This document shows positions 47,791 to 59,220 of a stretch of 64,000 bases of DNA, piece after piece (within the stretch, counting starts at the first letter, position 1; each line of letters begins with the position of its first letter). The notes beneath the pieces are model-generated. The model made no database searches and was not told the DNA's origin. It was given only the letters and a program-made list of their open reading frames with translations. Origin of the DNA: Heracleum sosnowskyi. Taxonomy: Eukaryota > Streptophyta > Magnoliopsida > Apiales > Apiaceae. The DNA is taken from contig CM061244.1 of NCBI GenBank assembly GCA_030848705.1, positions 47,781,190 through 47,845,189 of the forward strand, in the 5' to 3' direction. The position numbers and the translations under genes are program-made.

Positions 47791-50700
47791 TTACTTAGAA
47801 CAACTAAATGAAGGATTAAGCATTCCAATTTCACTCACAAGTCTGTTGAAGACAGCTTCATTTAGAGGTTTAGTAAATATGTCAGCTAATTGTTTTTTAG
47901 TTGGAACATAAGAGACTTCTATGGTACCATTTGCAGCATGTTCCCTAATGAAATGGTACCTGATCTCAATATGCTTTGTAGTAGAGTGATTAACAGGATT
48001 GGCAACTATGGATATTGCACTAGTATTATCACACATCAGAGGAATGTGTTCTAACACTAGTCCATAATCCATAAGTTGATTTCTAATCCAAAGCAATTGA
48101 GCACAGCAACTTCCAGCAGCAATATATTCAGCCTCAGCTGTGGATGTTGCTGTAGACTGTTGTTTCTTACTAAACCAGGATACTAACCTTTGACCTAAGA
48201 ATTGACAGCTTCCAGAGGTGCTCTTCCTGTAAATCCTGCATCCAGCATAATCAGAATCTGTGTAACCAACCAGGTTGAACCCAGTGCCCTTTGGATACCA
48301 TAGCCCAAGATTAGGAGTCCCTTTCAGATACCTGAAGATTCTTTTGATAGCCATCATGTGAGATTCCTTAGGATCAGCCTGGAACCTTGCACAAAGACAT
48401 GTGGCAAACATGATTTCTGGCCTGCTAGCTGTGAGATAGAGTATTGATCCAACCATTCCTCTATAGACCTTGATATCAACTCTCTTGCCTTTCTTGTCTT
48501 CATCCAGCTTGACTGCAGTAGACATAGGAGTTTTTGCTGGGGATGACTCTTCTAAACCATATTTCTTCAAAAGATCCTTGACATACTTGGATTGGTTTAT
48601 AAAGATGCCATCCTCCCTTTGATGTACTTGCAGGCCTAGGAAGAAGGTTAATTCTCCCATCATACTCATCTCATATTTGATTTGCATCAACTTAGAGAAC
48701 CTTTCACAGAGTTTTTCATTTGAAGAGCCAAAGATGATATCATCCACATAGATTTGAACAAGGATAATATCATTTCCATGCTTCTTAAAGAATAGGGTCT
48801 TGTCAATTGTACCCCTGGTAAATTGATGCTCAAGAAGAAATTGAGATAAGGTCTCATACCAGGCTCTAGGTGCCTGTTTGAGTCCATAGAGTGCCTTGAG
48901 CAATCTATACACAAAGTCTGGGAAGTTTTCATTTTCAAAGCCAGGTGGTTGAGAAACATAAACTTCTTCAGCAAGATCACCATTGAGAAATGCACTTTTC
49001 ACATCCATTTGATACACCTTGAAATCTGAGTGTGCTGCAAAAGCCAGGAAAATTCTGATGGCTTCCAGTCTAGCTACAGGTGCAAATGTCTCATCATAGC
49101 CAATGCCCTCTTGTTGACAATATCCTTTGGCAACCAACCTTGCTTTGTTTCTAATCACCACTCCTTCTTCATCCATTTTGTTCCTGAACACCCATTTGGT
49201 GTCAATGACATTCTTTCCTTCAGGAGGTAGTACTAGCTCCCATACTTTGTTTTTCTCAAATTGATTTAATTCTTCTTGCATGGCAACAATCCAGTCAGAA
49301 TTCTTCAAAGCTTCTTCAATTACCTTAGGTTCCTCTTGTGACAGAAAGCAACTATACAGACATGTATTCAATGTTGTCCTTCTTGTCTTTACACCCTCAC
49401 TTGGATCTCCAATTATTTGATCCCTAGTGTGGGCCCTGTCCCATTTCCTTGTGTGACCCTGTTCATTTTCTTGACTAGTATCAGGATCATTTTGATTGAA
49501 GGTTGCATTATCTTCTTCTCCCCATGTGTTTGTGAATCCTTGCACAGGTGTTTGAGGAGGATTATCAACTTCAAGATCTTCATTTACTGGGACAGTTTGA
49601 GCAGGGGGATCATCCTCATTATCAGAATCCTCTAAATATCCTTGGTTCTCAAATCTTAATGGCACACTGTCTTGTTCACTTGTTTCAAGTCCAGGAGTCT
49701 TCTTGTCATCAAAAGTAACATCCATGCTTTCCATAACTTTGTGTTGCTCAGGTACAAACACTCTGTATGTTGTCCTTTCCAGAGAGTATCCAATGAAGAT
49801 ACCTTCAAATGCCTTAGCATCAAATTTTCCAATATGTTCTGAGGTATCTTTCATCACAAAACACTTGCTGCCAAACACATGCAGATGCTTGAAGGATGCT
49901 CTTTTTCCAGTCATTAATGAGTAAGGAGTTTTGCCAGACTTCTTATTTATCAATGTTCTATTCTGCACATAGCATGCTGTGTTAACAGCATCAGCCCAAA
50001 AGGTAGTAGGTAGCTTTGCATCCAACAACATTGTCCTTGCAGCTTCAATGAGAGTTCTTTTCTTTCTCTCAACTACTCCATTTTGTTGAGGAATCCTAGG
50101 AGCTGAAAATTGTTGGGAAATTCCTTTATCTTTACAAAACTCATACAATGTGGAATTTCTAAACTCAATTCCATTATCACTTCTCAATGCAACTACAGAG
50201 GAACCAGTGCTTTGAGCTTCTTTATCAACTCTCTTAATATGCTCTATAATTACTTGAGGTGCTTCATCCTTGGAGAACAGAAATTCCACCCAAGTGTATC
50301 TTGAATAATCATCAACCATAACTAGAGCATATTTCTTCCTGGAAAGAGACATTACATTCACAGGGCCAAATAGATCCATGTGAATTAGCTGCAGAAGTTT
50401 TGAGTTTGTATTAAGCAACTTGTTCTTGTGACTAGATCTCTTGATTTTTCCTTTTTGGCATGCTTCACATGCTCCATCTTGCACAAACTCCAAAGCAGGC
50501 ATGTCTCTGATGAGTTCTCTCTTTATCAGAGAGTTCATTGCCTGAACATTCAAGTGAGACAGTTTCTTGTGCCACAGCCAGAATTCTTCATTTGTGGCTT
50601 GAGTGTATAAACAACAAATTTCTCCCTTGTTTGCAGCCTTAAGATTAGCTACAAACAGGCTTCCTTTCTTTACACCAGTTAAAACAACTTCACCACTTCC

Positions 50701-51000
50701 TCTTTTTGATATTAGACATTGATCTCCATCAAATTCCACTTTGAAGCCTCTGTTGGTGAATTGTCCAATACTCAAGAGGTTGTGCTTTAGTCCTTCAACA
50801 AATGCTACATCTTCAATAATGACATTTCCAGATTTAACACAGCCATATCCCATGGTATAACCAATGTTGTCATTTCCAAAGGTTACTGATGGGCCAGCCT
50901 TTTCCTCAAATTGTGATAGCAGGGCTATATCACTAGTCATTTGAGTTGAGCATCCACTGTCCAAGATCCATATGACTCTTTTATTCCTGTTGCCCTGCAT
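47791..51000 (-). CDS. pol of Sirevirus C
   Basis: Intact 1069-codon frame. Protease with LDSGCS at residues 13-18 (the usual SRHMTG that follows is STQMTS here), integrase zinc region (HKKLSH and C-x2-C) and D,D,E motifs ([23 protein letters not shown]), RT with YVDDIIFGS near residue 748, RNase H with [11 protein letters not shown] near residue 951 and MCDNTSAIS. Processing would give protease, integrase and RT/RNase H for replication in the particle. A TGA directly precedes the first ATG in the same frame (51001-51003), so Pol cannot come from a frameshift out of gag. The predicted splice acceptor is at 50995. Confidence 0.95.
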   Translation of the reverse strand: MQGNRNKRVIWILDSGCSTQMTSDIALLSQFEEKAGPSVTFGNDNIGYTMGYGCVKSGNVIIEDVAFVEGLKHNLLSIGQFTNRGFKVEFDGDQCLISKRGSGEVVLTGVKKGSLFVANLKAANKGEICCLYTQATNEEFWLWHKKLSHLNVQAMNSLIKRELIRDMPALEFVQDGACEACQKGKIKRSSHKNKLLNTNSKLLQLIHMDLFGPVNVMSLSRKKYALVMVDDYSRYTWVEFLFSKDEAPQVIIEHIKRVDKEAQSTGSSVVALRSDNGIEFRNSTLYEFCKDKGISQQFSAPRIPQQNGVVERKKRTLIEAARTMLLDAKLPTTFWADAVNTACYVQNRTLINKKSGKTPYSLMTGKRASFKHLHVFGSKCFVMKDTSEHIGKFDAKAFEGIFIGYSLERTTYRVFVPEQHKVMESMDVTFDDKKTPGLETSEQDSVPLRFENQGYLEDSDNEDDPPAQTVPVNEDLEVDNPPQTPVQGFTNTWGEEDNATFNQNDPDTSQENEQGHTRKWDRAHTRDQIIGDPSEGVKTRRTTLNTCLYSCFLSQEEPKVIEEALKNSDWIVAMQEELNQFEKNKVWELVLPPEGKNVIDTKWVFRNKMDEEGVVIRNKARLVAKGYCQQEGIGYDETFAPVARLEAIRIFLAFAAHSDFKVYQMDVKSAFLNGDLAEEVYVSQPPGFENENFPDFVYRLLKALYGLKQAPRAWYETLSQFLLEHQFTRGTIDKTLFFKKHGNDIILVQIYVDDIIFGSSNEKLCERFSKLMQIKYEMSMMGELTFFLGLQVHQREDGIFINQSKYVKDLLKKYGLEESSPAKTPMSTAVKLDEDKKGKRVDIKVYRGMVGSILYLTASRPEIMFATCLCARFQADPKESHMMAIKRIFRYLKGTPNLGLWYPKGTGFNLVGYTDSDYAGCRIYRKSTSGSCQFLGQRLVSWFSKKQQSTATSTAEAEYIAAGSCCAQLLWIRNQLMDYGLVLEHIPLMCDNTSAISIVANPVNHSTTKHIEIRYHFIREHAANGTIEVSYVPTKKQLADIFTKPLNEAVFNRLVSEIGMLNPSFSCSK

Positions 51001-52169
51001 TCACAAAGTAACTAAGTTGTTTTTGGTACCCACACATGGTAGGGTCCAGTTGATTTAGAAACATTTTTGTTAACAATTCTTCTGTCATAAGTTGCATTCA
51101 TCACAGTAGGATACTTCATATTGTTTGTGGCTTTGGAGTTCACACTCTTAGGCTCACATGAAGTGCTCACCCTCTCAACCCTGATTGGGGATCCTGTCCT
51201 GTGAGAATGCATGTGTGTGTGTGATTCATTAGATTGTGCAGAATCAAGTTTATGCTTAAGAGATAAACAGTTAGCAATCACAGTCACATAGCATGTCATG
51301 CAATTAGGCTTACCACAGAAGGAATCATGACTAGAGTTTATACTAGCAGAATGGTTACTCAGGTCATCAACTTCAACAACCTCAGGCTTACTACACTTAT
51401 GAGTCAAATGATTAACAGATAGGCATTTCTGACATTGTTTCCTGGGAGCATTTGGCACATAAGCATAGTTGTTACCCTTGTTGACACCTACCTTACCATT
51501 TCTGTTTTGTTTCCTCTTCTTAACAACTTCTTTCTTTGCTTTAGGACTCTTTACAAGATTGTCTTTGGTTTCTTTCTGACTGACAGATTTAGGAGAGGAA
51601 GAAGTGTTTTTAGCAGCCTCATCTTCTTCAAGTAGTTGTTGCTTGATGATCAGTAGTTCCTCATCAAACTCAACAACACTCTTTTTGAAGATGGGTTGTT
51701 CAACACATGACAGTATGGTTGGGGCATTTTTGTTTGTAAAAGATTCTTTTCCTTTGCCCTTGACCTTATTCCTTCCCTTGTCATTATCATAGTCAAAACC
51801 AACTCCAACCTTGCAGTCTTCAGTGTGTTCCTTGTGATAGGTTTGAATAAGTTCAGAGGAGTTCTTAAAGCTTCTTAGTTTCAGTTCAGTTTCAGTAATT
51901 TGTTCCCTAAGGGCTTTCTCTATCTGTTCAGCACAAATCACTTTGTTTTTAAGATACTCAACCTCCTTTTTCAAACCATCCAGGTTCACAACCATTAACT
52001 CAAGTTCCTCATTCTTTTCTGTAAGCTCAAGATTCTTAGCAGTTAGTCTATCAATTTTTTCATTAGCTACTAACATGCTAGTATGAATATTAAACATCTC
52101 AGTACTCATATCTTCAACAGTTTCCTTATATTGAAGGGGAGTCATATCAAGAGAAGTAAGAATAGGTAC
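50995..52169 (-). other. Predicted gag-pol intron of C
   Basis: Donor AGTCAG|GTACCT (first intron base 52169) follows gag codon 436 in phase 0. Acceptor GAATGCAG|GGCAAC (last intron base 50995) falls on a pol codon boundary. The length of 1175 is 2 modulo 3, as in B and D. Splicing would remove the gag stop at 51012-51014 and the pol-frame TGA at 51001-51003. Confidence 0.6.
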
Positions 52170-53477
52170 CTGACTTGAATCACCATCATCAGAAAATGCC
52201 ATCAAGGCATAGTTTGAGTACTCTTTTTCTTCTTCTTCATCAGAGTCATCCCAGCATTTTCCCTCAGCAATAAAAGCTTTACCCTGTTGTTTCTTGAGTA
52301 GAGCCTCATACTTAGCTTCAAGCTCTAAGTATGCTTTGTCCTTCTTGACTTGTTTAGGCTTTTTGCACTCAGTGGCAAAATGCCCAAGTTCATTGCAGTT
52401 ATAGCACCTTATTTTGGTCCTATCCACACTTCCTGTGTTGTATCCACCTTTAGCAGCACCAGCAATCCCTTTTCCTTTGTTGAAGGTGTTTGAGCCACTA
52501 GATCCACCAGTGTTTCCAGTATTGAACTTGGACCTGAATGGCTGCTTTCTTTTAAACCTTATGTTAGGGTACCTCCTAGCCATATAAGCAAAAGATTTGT
52601 TTTCCATTTTGTCCAGTTCTTCCATGCTATAAAACTCATCATCCTCAGGCAAATCATAGACAACTTGGGTCTCATCACCAGTGTCTTCAACTTCCAGTTC
52701 CTCAATCTTGACCTGGCTGACTTTAAGAGAGTCCATTCTTTGACTCAGGTTGTCAACAATAAGGGCACAAGAAGTATTTGCCATTAACCCTTGTTTAGCT
52801 TGAATGGATCTCTTTTGAAACAACTCCAGCTCATAGGTTTTCAAAACACCATACAGCACATCAAAACCAATCTTAGTTAGATCTCTTTCTTTGAGGGAAG
52901 AGATTCTTGGTTCTAAATGGTCTGGAAGAGTTAGTAAGAACTTCATGTTAAGCTCTTTTGTCTCATAGTGTTTGTCGTAGAGTTTGAGCTCATTTACCAG
53001 CTTGTTGAACCTCTCAAACACTTCTGTGATTCCCTCTTTTGGCAGAGCCATGAAGGCTTCATATTGAGAGACACGAATCTGCTTCTTGTTCTTCCTTACT
53101 TCATTAGTTCCTTCATAGAGTACTTCTATAAGATCCCACATCTTCTTGGCACTAGTACAGTGAGCAACAGTGCCATACATGTTGAAATCCATAGATTCAC
53201 AGATTATAAGTTGAAGATGTCCATCCAGTGCTATTTTCTCCTTTTCAGAGTCAGTGTACTTTGTGGGGTCTTTTGGAACATGTTTTGCTGGTATTATCTC
53301 AGTGCCTACAGTTGTCTCACCAATCTCAATCATTGGAACAAAGGGACCATGTTTTAGAATGTCTAAAAACATGGGATTAGAAGCTTTGATGAACAGCAAC
53401 ATCTTCTTCTTCCATAAGCTGTAGTGCTCCTTGTTGAAGGGAGGAATCTTGATACTGCTTAGTTTTTGTGAACTCAT
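51012..53477 (-). CDS. gag of Sirevirus C
   Basis: 821 residues from MSSQKLSSIKIPPF. The gag domain (to about 230) is followed by a CCHC knuckle (CYNCNELGHFATEC), an acidic stretch ending in SSQVPIL at the predicted donor, a coiled-coil region with repeated Leu/Glu/Lys, a second knuckle (CQKCLSVNHLTHKC) and the terminal VWVPKTT. Same layout as in B and D, with the two knuckles on opposite sides of the predicted splice donor. Structural particle protein. Confidence 0.95.
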   Translation of the reverse strand: MSSQKLSSIKIPPFNKEHYSLWKKKMLLFIKASNPMFLDILKHGPFVPMIEIGETTVGTEIIPAKHVPKDPTKYTDSEKEKIALDGHLQLIICESMDFNMYGTVAHCTSAKKMWDLIEVLYEGTNEVRKNKKQIRVSQYEAFMALPKEGITEVFERFNKLVNELKLYDKHYETKELNMKFLLTLPDHLEPRISSLKERDLTKIGFDVLYGVLKTYELELFQKRSIQAKQGLMANTSCALIVDNLSQRMDSLKVSQVKIEELEVEDTGDETQVVYDLPEDDEFYSMEELDKMENKSFAYMARRYPNIRFKRKQPFRSKFNTGNTGGSSGSNTFNKGKGIAGAAKGGYNTGSVDRTKIRCYNCNELGHFATECKKPKQVKKDKAYLELEAKYEALLKKQQGKAFIAEGKCWDDSDEEEEKEYSNYALMAFSDDGDSSQVPILTSLDMTPLQYKETVEDMSTEMFNIHTSMLVANEKIDRLTAKNLELTEKNEELELMVVNLDGLKKEVEYLKNKVICAEQIEKALREQITETELKLRSFKNSSELIQTYHKEHTEDCKVGVGFDYDNDKGRNKVKGKGKESFTNKNAPTILSCVEQPIFKKSVVEFDEELLIIKQQLLEEDEAAKNTSSSPKSVSQKETKDNLVKSPKAKKEVVKKRKQNRNGKVGVNKGNNYAYVPNAPRKQCQKCLSVNHLTHKCSKPEVVEVDDLSNHSASINSSHDSFCGKPNCMTCYVTVIANCLSLKHKLDSAQSNESHTHMHSHRTGSPIRVERVSTSCEPKSVNSKATNNMKYPTVMNATYDRRIVNKNVSKSTGPYHVWVPKTT

Positions 53478-53511
53478 TCTTGATCTTTTTATGTTTGTAT
53501 GTTAACAGCCT

Positions 53512-53523
53512 ACTCTAATACCA
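53512..53523 (-). other. Primer-binding site of C, two C-to-T changes
   Basis: Reads TGGTATTAGAGT on the minus strand, against TGGTATCAGAGC in the other elements. Both changes are C to T and would still allow G-U pairing with initiator Met-tRNA. They may be deamination of methylated cytosines after insertion. Confidence 0.85.
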
Positions 53524-53525
53524 CT

Positions 53526-54881
53526 TGTTAGGAATGAATATCACCTAGAAACTAGACAGAGGGGGGGGTGAATGGATAGTTTGATGGATTTTTGCTTTCT
53601 TGAAACTAAATGTAAACTGTATATGATTATGCTATGTAATATGCAGAAAGTAAACAACACGTACAATCACTTTAATCTACTTTGTATAAGCAAATTAAAT
53701 ACTACAGCTTTCCAAGAAATTCACAATCGAATTTCTGGCTTCTAAACAAGAACAGTTTGTACTTGCTTGCTTACAGAGAAAAGAGCTTAGCAAATAACTA
53801 TGTGTATCTCTCTTGCAACTATCAATAGGGTGTACATGATATATATATAAGCCCTATACATACTAGTGCACACACATATTTTTACACAGTTACCCCTTGC
53901 TGAAAGTCCAACTTGTCCTGCCATAAGAAGTTAACTGTGTCAGGAAGGACCACCTGCTTTTCGGAGTCTTTCCCGTTTCTGTAGCTGCTTGTCTCTTATC
54001 TTTCTCTCCAAGTTTAGCTGTAGATTTGCCATCTGTTCTTTGGACCACCTTGCCAGAACAAATGCTTCAGTATTTGTCTCTTTTGATTCTTGGTTCTGTA
54101 CCTTGATTTGTCTTGTTGTAAACGGCTAAGTGTTGATATCGTGAACTCCACTTCATTCCTGACTTCGCGATCTCCATTGAGAGGACTATGCGATATAGCC
54201 TTTGAAGACATTGCGACATAGCCCATTTGACGACTATGCGACATAAGTCATTTGACGACTATGCGACATAGGTCATTTGACGACTATGCGACATAAGTCA
54301 TTTGACGACTATGCGACATAAGTCATTTGACGACTATGCGACATAAGTCATTTGGCGACTATGCGACATAAGTCATTTGACGACTATGCGACATGAGGCT
54401 CCTGAGGACTTCACGATCTAGGCTTCTTTGACTTTGCTGACTTCAACACTTCACGACATGAGTCTTGAGGACTTCTCGACATAGTACAAAATGGACTATG
54501 CGATATAGCACTTCACGACATGGATATTGGTGACTTCACGACATAGCTTTCTTCTGAGTTTGCTATATAATGCCTTAGACAAATTTCTGCAACTTATTCC
54601 TTCATGGCCTTATTCTTCTTTGTCCTGCTGCATGAACATTTCTGAACTTCTACCAGGACAATTATTCAGTGGCCTATATACAATCTAGATGCAAGAAACT
54701 TTACTAAGCTCATTATAACTTTGAGCATACATGATCAAGCTAATGTTCATGAGAACAAGACAAGTACATTAGAGACCTATACTATATCCCAGTGATAGAA
54801 CTCACTAGGTCATGTAATGTGACATAGTCACATAGTGTAGGCTTGTTAATGGTGGTATTCAGACATGTCTTGAGCCTAACA
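53526..54881 (-). repeat. 5' LTR of Sirevirus C
   Basis: 1356 bases, nearly identical to 40826-42082 except that its 25-base array (about 54206-54395) has seven full units instead of three. TATA run at 53840-53850; the motif region (about 54165-54545) lies upstream of it on the sense strand, in U3. Confidence 0.95.
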
Positions 54882-54886
54882 CCCTA

Positions 54887-55220
54887 TTCCAGTGAAGCGA
54901 GAGTATGAGTCGGCATAGCGTGACTGATAGTTCACCAACAGCCAGGAGAGCCCCTCGAGTCATTGTCATTGGCAGGGTAGTTGTTGTTTTGCTTTTCTAG
55001 ATTAGATGTCTAGATTTGAACTTTAGTTGTGATGTAATAACTCTGATAAAACTGGTATTGTATTAATAAAAGATTGTAGTAGCTTGTGTTCATTGCCATA
55101 ATCTGGATGCGGTCTTGGTTAAGGGGTATTTGTGTCTTTATATATTATGCATGTGTTAAATAGTGTTCCGTTGGTCGGATGACTCCTCAAATCTGTACCC
55201 CGGGTTTGGAGGGCGTCACA
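54887..55220 (+). repeat. LTR of gypsy element E, part 2
   Basis: Continuation of 40462-40825 after the C insertion. It ends CCCCGGGTTTGGAGGGCGTCACA-type at 55220, two bases before a PBS, so this is a 5' LTR. It includes an AATAAAAG near 55068 that could be a polyadenylation signal. Confidence 0.8.
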
Positions 55221-55222
55221 GT

Positions 55223-55233
55223 TGGTATCAGAG
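55223..55233 (+). other. Primer-binding site of E
   Basis: TGGTATCAGAG, matching initiator Met-tRNA over 11 bases, just after the LTR end at 55220. Confidence 0.85.
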
Positions 55234-55362
55234 AAACAGGTTATGGCAATTGAAACAAGTTAGGACTTAGGGTCCAGGATAACATAGAGAGTTAGGAATT
55301 CACTTAAGGATATTAGGAGGTCAACTAGGGATATTATGCGTAGTAATTAAATGTGGTTATAA

Positions 55363-55661
55363 TTGCAGCCCCCTAGTTCTAGTTCAGACTCAGACCCTTC
55401 CGAGGATACGATAGCCGAGATACCTACACCCGTTGAGAGAGCAGGACCGTCTCGGCCAGTGCGATATCAGCCTAGGAATCAACATCCGGTAGTCAGGAGA
55501 GATCAGGTACCATGTCCTATTCCACTCCGACAAGTAGCCCCAACACCAGTGTCTCAGGCATCAGTTTGTGGACCTTTGTACCAGTTAGGTGAGCCACCAG
55601 TTCCACACCATGTGTATCAGAGGGTGAGTAGAGAGAGGGAGTACCTTTATGGACAGGTTAT
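55363..55661 (+). pseudogene. gag N-terminus of gypsy element E, cut by D
   Basis: An open frame without a clear ATG begins after a TAATTGCAG (55355-55365) and encodes a Pro/Arg/Ser-rich gag N-terminal sequence (PSSSSDSDPSEDT onwards). It is cut at 55661 by the 5' LTR of D. The few residues after 55661 come from D's LTR. The 5' leader (55234-55362) has no other feature. The rest of E lies to the right of D, outside the window. Confidence 0.65.
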
Positions 55662-56681
55662 TGTTAGGAATATGTTGTTCTTGATGATAATGATAAAAAC
55701 ACTTAGTAGATTTTGTATTAAGTTCTTTTGTAACTGTCAACGAAATAGCATGCTTTGCAGTGTTTCGTTGACAGGAAGCTCATCAACGAAATGAGTGTTG
55801 TAGCAATTGCATTGTACAATACTTCACAGTATGATAGGCATTTTGTTGTATGTATCAGATAGGTTTTCTAAGTCATGTTGACTAAGTACTAGATAGGCAA
55901 AATAGGTTGGTTAATTGTACATATATTATGCCTTGTAATTTTGCCTAAGTGAAGACATGTCAACGGTATGAAGATTACTCTGTCAACGGTATGGAGTTTA
56001 CCCATCAACGAAACAAGGGAAACACCATCAACGAAATGGAGAATAAAGCTATCAACGAAACACATCTCCATGCCATCAACGAATCATTATTGCTTTTCTA
56101 TATAATTGACAAAGTGATAGTGACAGGTTCCTGACAGATCAAAAAGGAGATGTGGAAGTGTACTTTGCATTGGAAACCATTAACATGGACATGGGGAATA
56201 AGGAAACATCCCAGTTTCCAATTGGGCTCTTGGGAGTGATCATAATAAGCATAAAGACAAAAGCAAGGATCTCCAAGGACCACTGGACAAAGGGATGAAA
56301 AGCAAACTATTGGCGGTTACTCATTGTACTTTTAGTGTAGCCAAAAATAGGGTTGTAAACTTGGGTTTATATAACCAAGTGTAGCAGTTACTTTAGAAGG
56401 TGTGAAGAAAAACAAAGAGTTTGTATTAGCTATCTTTGAGAGCATTTTTCTTCTCAACAACCTTGTAACTGAGCAGCTGTGTACATTTGTATCACAGATT
56501 ATTTCCGCAATAAAAACACTTCAGTTGGATCATCAAACAATCCAACTGAATTATTTATATCTTGTGTTTTTATTTATTCAGTTCAGTTTAATTTTATAAA
56601 GTACTTTTAAGTTAAAGAAATATCAAGAATTGTATTCAACCCCCCCCTTCTACAATTCTGTTAGGTCATTTGGGATTAACA
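55662..56681 (+). repeat. 5' LTR of Sirevirus D
   Basis: 1020 bases, TGTTAGGAATATG to GGGATTAACA. TATATAA at 56368-56374. Nine family motifs lie in two groups (55737-55788 and 55960-56081), matching the 3+6 arrangement in A, all in U3 upstream of TATA. The first two form an inverted repeat with 12-base arms (55734-55745 and 55763-55774). Confidence 0.95.
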
Positions 56682-56683
56682 AT

Positions 56684-56695
56684 TGGTATCAGAGC
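56684..56695 (+). other. Primer-binding site of D
   Basis: TGGTATCAGAGC, initiator Met-tRNA complement, two bases after the LTR. Confidence 0.94.
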
Positions 56696-56745
56696 AAGCT
56701 TCTAACATACAAGAAGTTTAAAGATCAAGACCAATAACAGATACC

Positions 56746-59220
56746 ATGGTGAAGAAGGATGCAGGTGTGAAGATACCAGTTCTTGATAAGGACAATTACT
56801 TTCACTGGAAAGTAAAGATGCATTTACATCTCATGTCTATGGATGAGAGGTATGTAGACTGCATTGAGAAAGGTCCACACGTTCCCATGAAGCTTGATTC
56901 TAGAGTTGGATTGCCAGATGATGCTCCTGATGTAGAGATTCCAAAACCTGTCTCAGAATGGACTGTTGAAGATGTTGCAGAAGTCCATAAAGACAAAAGA
57001 ACCATGAACATTCTGTTTAATGGTTTGGAGCAAGAGATGTTTGACAATGTTATCAACTGTACAACCTCTAAGGAAGTATGGGATACTGTTAGAACTCTCT
57101 GTGAAGGAACTGAGCAAGTCAGGGAAAATAAAATGCAACTCCTTATACAACAATATGAGCATTTTCATTTTAAGGCTGGTGAAACCCTAAATGACACGTT
57201 TAGTAGGTTTCAGAAGCTTTTGAATGGATTAAAGCTGTATGGGAGGATCTATCAAACTAAGGATTCAAACCTTAAATTTCTCAGAGCTCTTCCAAAAGAA
57301 TGGAAGCCTATGACTGTTTCTCTTAGAAACACTCAAGAGTACAAAGACTACACTCTTGAAAGGCTTTATGGAACCTTGAAGACTTATGAGCTGGAAATGG
57401 AGCAAGATGAGGAAATTGAAAAGGTACAGAAGAAGGGTGGATCTATTGCATTGATTGCATCTGTGAACCAACTGGAAGATGACAGTAAAGAAACTGCAAA
57501 GGCCACAACTAGTCGACCTAGTTGTAGGAGTGATGTTAGCAAGGGTAAAGACAAGATGACAGAAGAAGAAGAAGAATCAGAACCAGCCAACTTGAATGAC
57601 TTAGATGAGATTGATGAGCACATTGCTTTTCTGTCTAGGAAATTCTCTAAGTACAAGTTCAAAAGAAACTCAGAGGCAAGGCCACCAAGAAGAGACTTTC
57701 AACCTAGCAAAACAAACTGGATTGAAAAGTCTAAGTCAAAATGTTTCAATTGTGGAATGCTTGGTCACTTTGCTGGAGACTGCAGAAAGCCCAAGGTTGA
57801 GAAGGGCAACAGGAAATTTGAGCCTGTTGATTATAAAAAGAAATACTTTGAACTTCTCAAGGAAAAAGAAAAGGCTTTCATGTCTCAGGAGTATGACTGG
57901 GCTGGTAATGGTGAAGACTCTGATGATGAAATTGAGTATGTCAACTTGGCTCTTATGGCTGACAATCATGAGCAGGAAGCAAGTTCCTCAAGCAACCAGG
58001 TAACAATTACTAATCTTTCTGAGCTTTCTAAAGAGGAATGCGATAGTGCAGTAAATGAAATGTCTACTGTACTATATAATTTGCGTGTTACTCTTAAATC
58101 ACTTACCAAGGAGAATTCAAGAATAAAAGAGACTAATTTGCTCTTAAGTGATAGGAATGCAATGTTAGAAGCACAGCTCATTGAATTTGAGAAAATGAGA
58201 TGTGTCAGTAGGGATGCTAAGAGGGAACTTGAGAACGTGTTACAAAGGGAAGAAATTCTTAAAACACAACTTGAAATAGAACAAGGTGTGATTGCTAAAT
58301 GGAAAGATGCCAGGAATGTTGCTACCAACATCATTAATGTTCAAGGTATGGAATCTTTCTGTGAGCAATCATGGAAAAAGAACAAAGAGAAGCTAGGGTG
58401 TGTTGGTGAAACCTTAGAATCAGAAACAGAGTCAACAAACAACAATGATCATTTGTTGGAGGTTGATATGTCAACGAAATGCAATGTTTCGTTGACACAT
58501 GAACCATCAACCGATCAGGCTGTTTCGTTGACAGACAAAAGAAAAGAGAAACTCACTAGACTTAATGACAAGTATGGTCCTGTTACCAAGAACTTTGTTC
58601 AAGGTGAGTCTAGTAATTCAAAGAAAGTTGAGAAGCCTGTTGAGAGAGCTAATGTAGGTCACTTGTCTAACAAGCAATTGAAAGACAAGGTAGAAAAAGT
58701 TCAAAATGAGACTAAGGGAAATAAAAAGAATAACAGGAATGGCAAAGTAGGAATTAACAAACACAACAATTACACACCTGATAAATATGCTCCTAGAAAG
58801 ACATGTGTTAATTGTGGAAGTGTTAGTCACTTGTCTACTAACTGCAAATCTGTTAAGAAAACTGCTAATGTGAAAATTCCCAAGCCTGCAAGGAATAGTC
58901 CTATGCCTACAATGCCTGTTATGCCTAACATGTTTGCTCCATATGCACAATTTCAGAATCCATATGCTAACATGCCTTTTGTGTCTAATCCTTACATGAA
59001 TATGTTTAACATGCCACAAATGCCATGGAACATGAATAACATGATTGTTCCTCCAACTATGCATGCTATGAATGAAAATATGAGCAACCCTCAGAAATCA
59101 ACACCAAGGGTAAAGATTGATCTGAATCAATCTGAGCCCAAAGTGAAAAATGATACAAAAGGGAATGCAAAGGCTAACAAGACAGGACCCAAGGAAACTT
59201 GGGTACCAAAATCAACTTGA
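56746..59220 (+). CDS. gag of Sirevirus D
   Basis: 824 residues; the start ATG sits in ACCATGG. Gag domain (1 to about 230), Thr/Ser-rich linker, CCHC knuckle ([14 protein letters not shown], about residue 332), acidic stretch ([22 protein letters not shown]), predicted donor after residue 418, coiled coil, second knuckle ([14 protein letters not shown], about residue 688), Met/Pro/Asn-rich tail and WVPKST. Three family motifs (58471-58531) are read here as Ser-Thr-Lys and Ser-Leu-Thr, a different frame from the one used in the pol linker. Pol begins in the -1 frame and overlaps the gag end. Confidence 0.95.
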   Translation: MVKKDAGVKIPVLDKDNYFHWKVKMHLHLMSMDERYVDCIEKGPHVPMKLDSRVGLPDDAPDVEIPKPVSEWTVEDVAEVHKDKRTMNILFNGLEQEMFDNVINCTTSKEVWDTVRTLCEGTEQVRENKMQLLIQQYEHFHFKAGETLNDTFSRFQKLLNGLKLYGRIYQTKDSNLKFLRALPKEWKPMTVSLRNTQEYKDYTLERLYGTLKTYELEMEQDEEIEKVQKKGGSIALIASVNQLEDDSKETAKATTSRPSCRSDVSKGKDKMTEEEEESEPANLNDLDEIDEHIAFLSRKFSKYKFKRNSEARPPRRDFQPSKTNWIEKSKSKCFNCGMLGHFAGDCRKPKVEKGNRKFEPVDYKKKYFELLKEKEKAFMSQEYDWAGNGEDSDDEIEYVNLALMADNHEQEASSSSNQVTITNLSELSKEECDSAVNEMSTVLYNLRVTLKSLTKENSRIKETNLLLSDRNAMLEAQLIEFEKMRCVSRDAKRELENVLQREEILKTQLEIEQGVIAKWKDARNVATNIINVQGMESFCEQSWKKNKEKLGCVGETLESETESTNNNDHLLEVDMSTKCNVSLTHEPSTDQAVSLTDKRKEKLTRLNDKYGPVTKNFVQGESSNSKKVEKPVERANVGHLSNKQLKDKVEKVQNETKGNKKNNRNGKVGINKHNNYTPDKYAPRKTCVNCGSVSHLSTNCKSVKKTANVKIPKPARNSPMPTMPVMPNMFAPYAQFQNPYANMPFVSNPYMNMFNMPQMPWNMNNMIVPPTMHAMNENMSNPQKSTPRVKIDLNQSEPKVKNDTKGNAKANKTGPKETWVPKST

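Larger units (their letters stand above)
40826..54881 (-). mobile_element. Sirevirus (Ty1/copia) family C, complete, TSD CCCTA
   Basis: The 14-kb element has both LTRs, PBS, PPT, intact gag and pol, and a long aORF with one in-frame TAG. Identical CCCTA repeats flank it (40821-40825 and 54882-54886). The LTRs look nearly identical apart from a 100-base difference in a tandem array, so the insertion is young. It lies antisense in the LTR of gypsy element E. Pol wording again marks the SIRE lineage, but gag, aORF and LTR sequences differ clearly from A/D and B. Confidence 0.96.

Noticed and set aside
54206..54395. Regular 25-base repeats in the C LTR resembling a CRISPR-like array
   Set aside because: Units are direct tandem copies with no unique spacers, in a plant LTR. 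They are a minisatellite containing the family motif.
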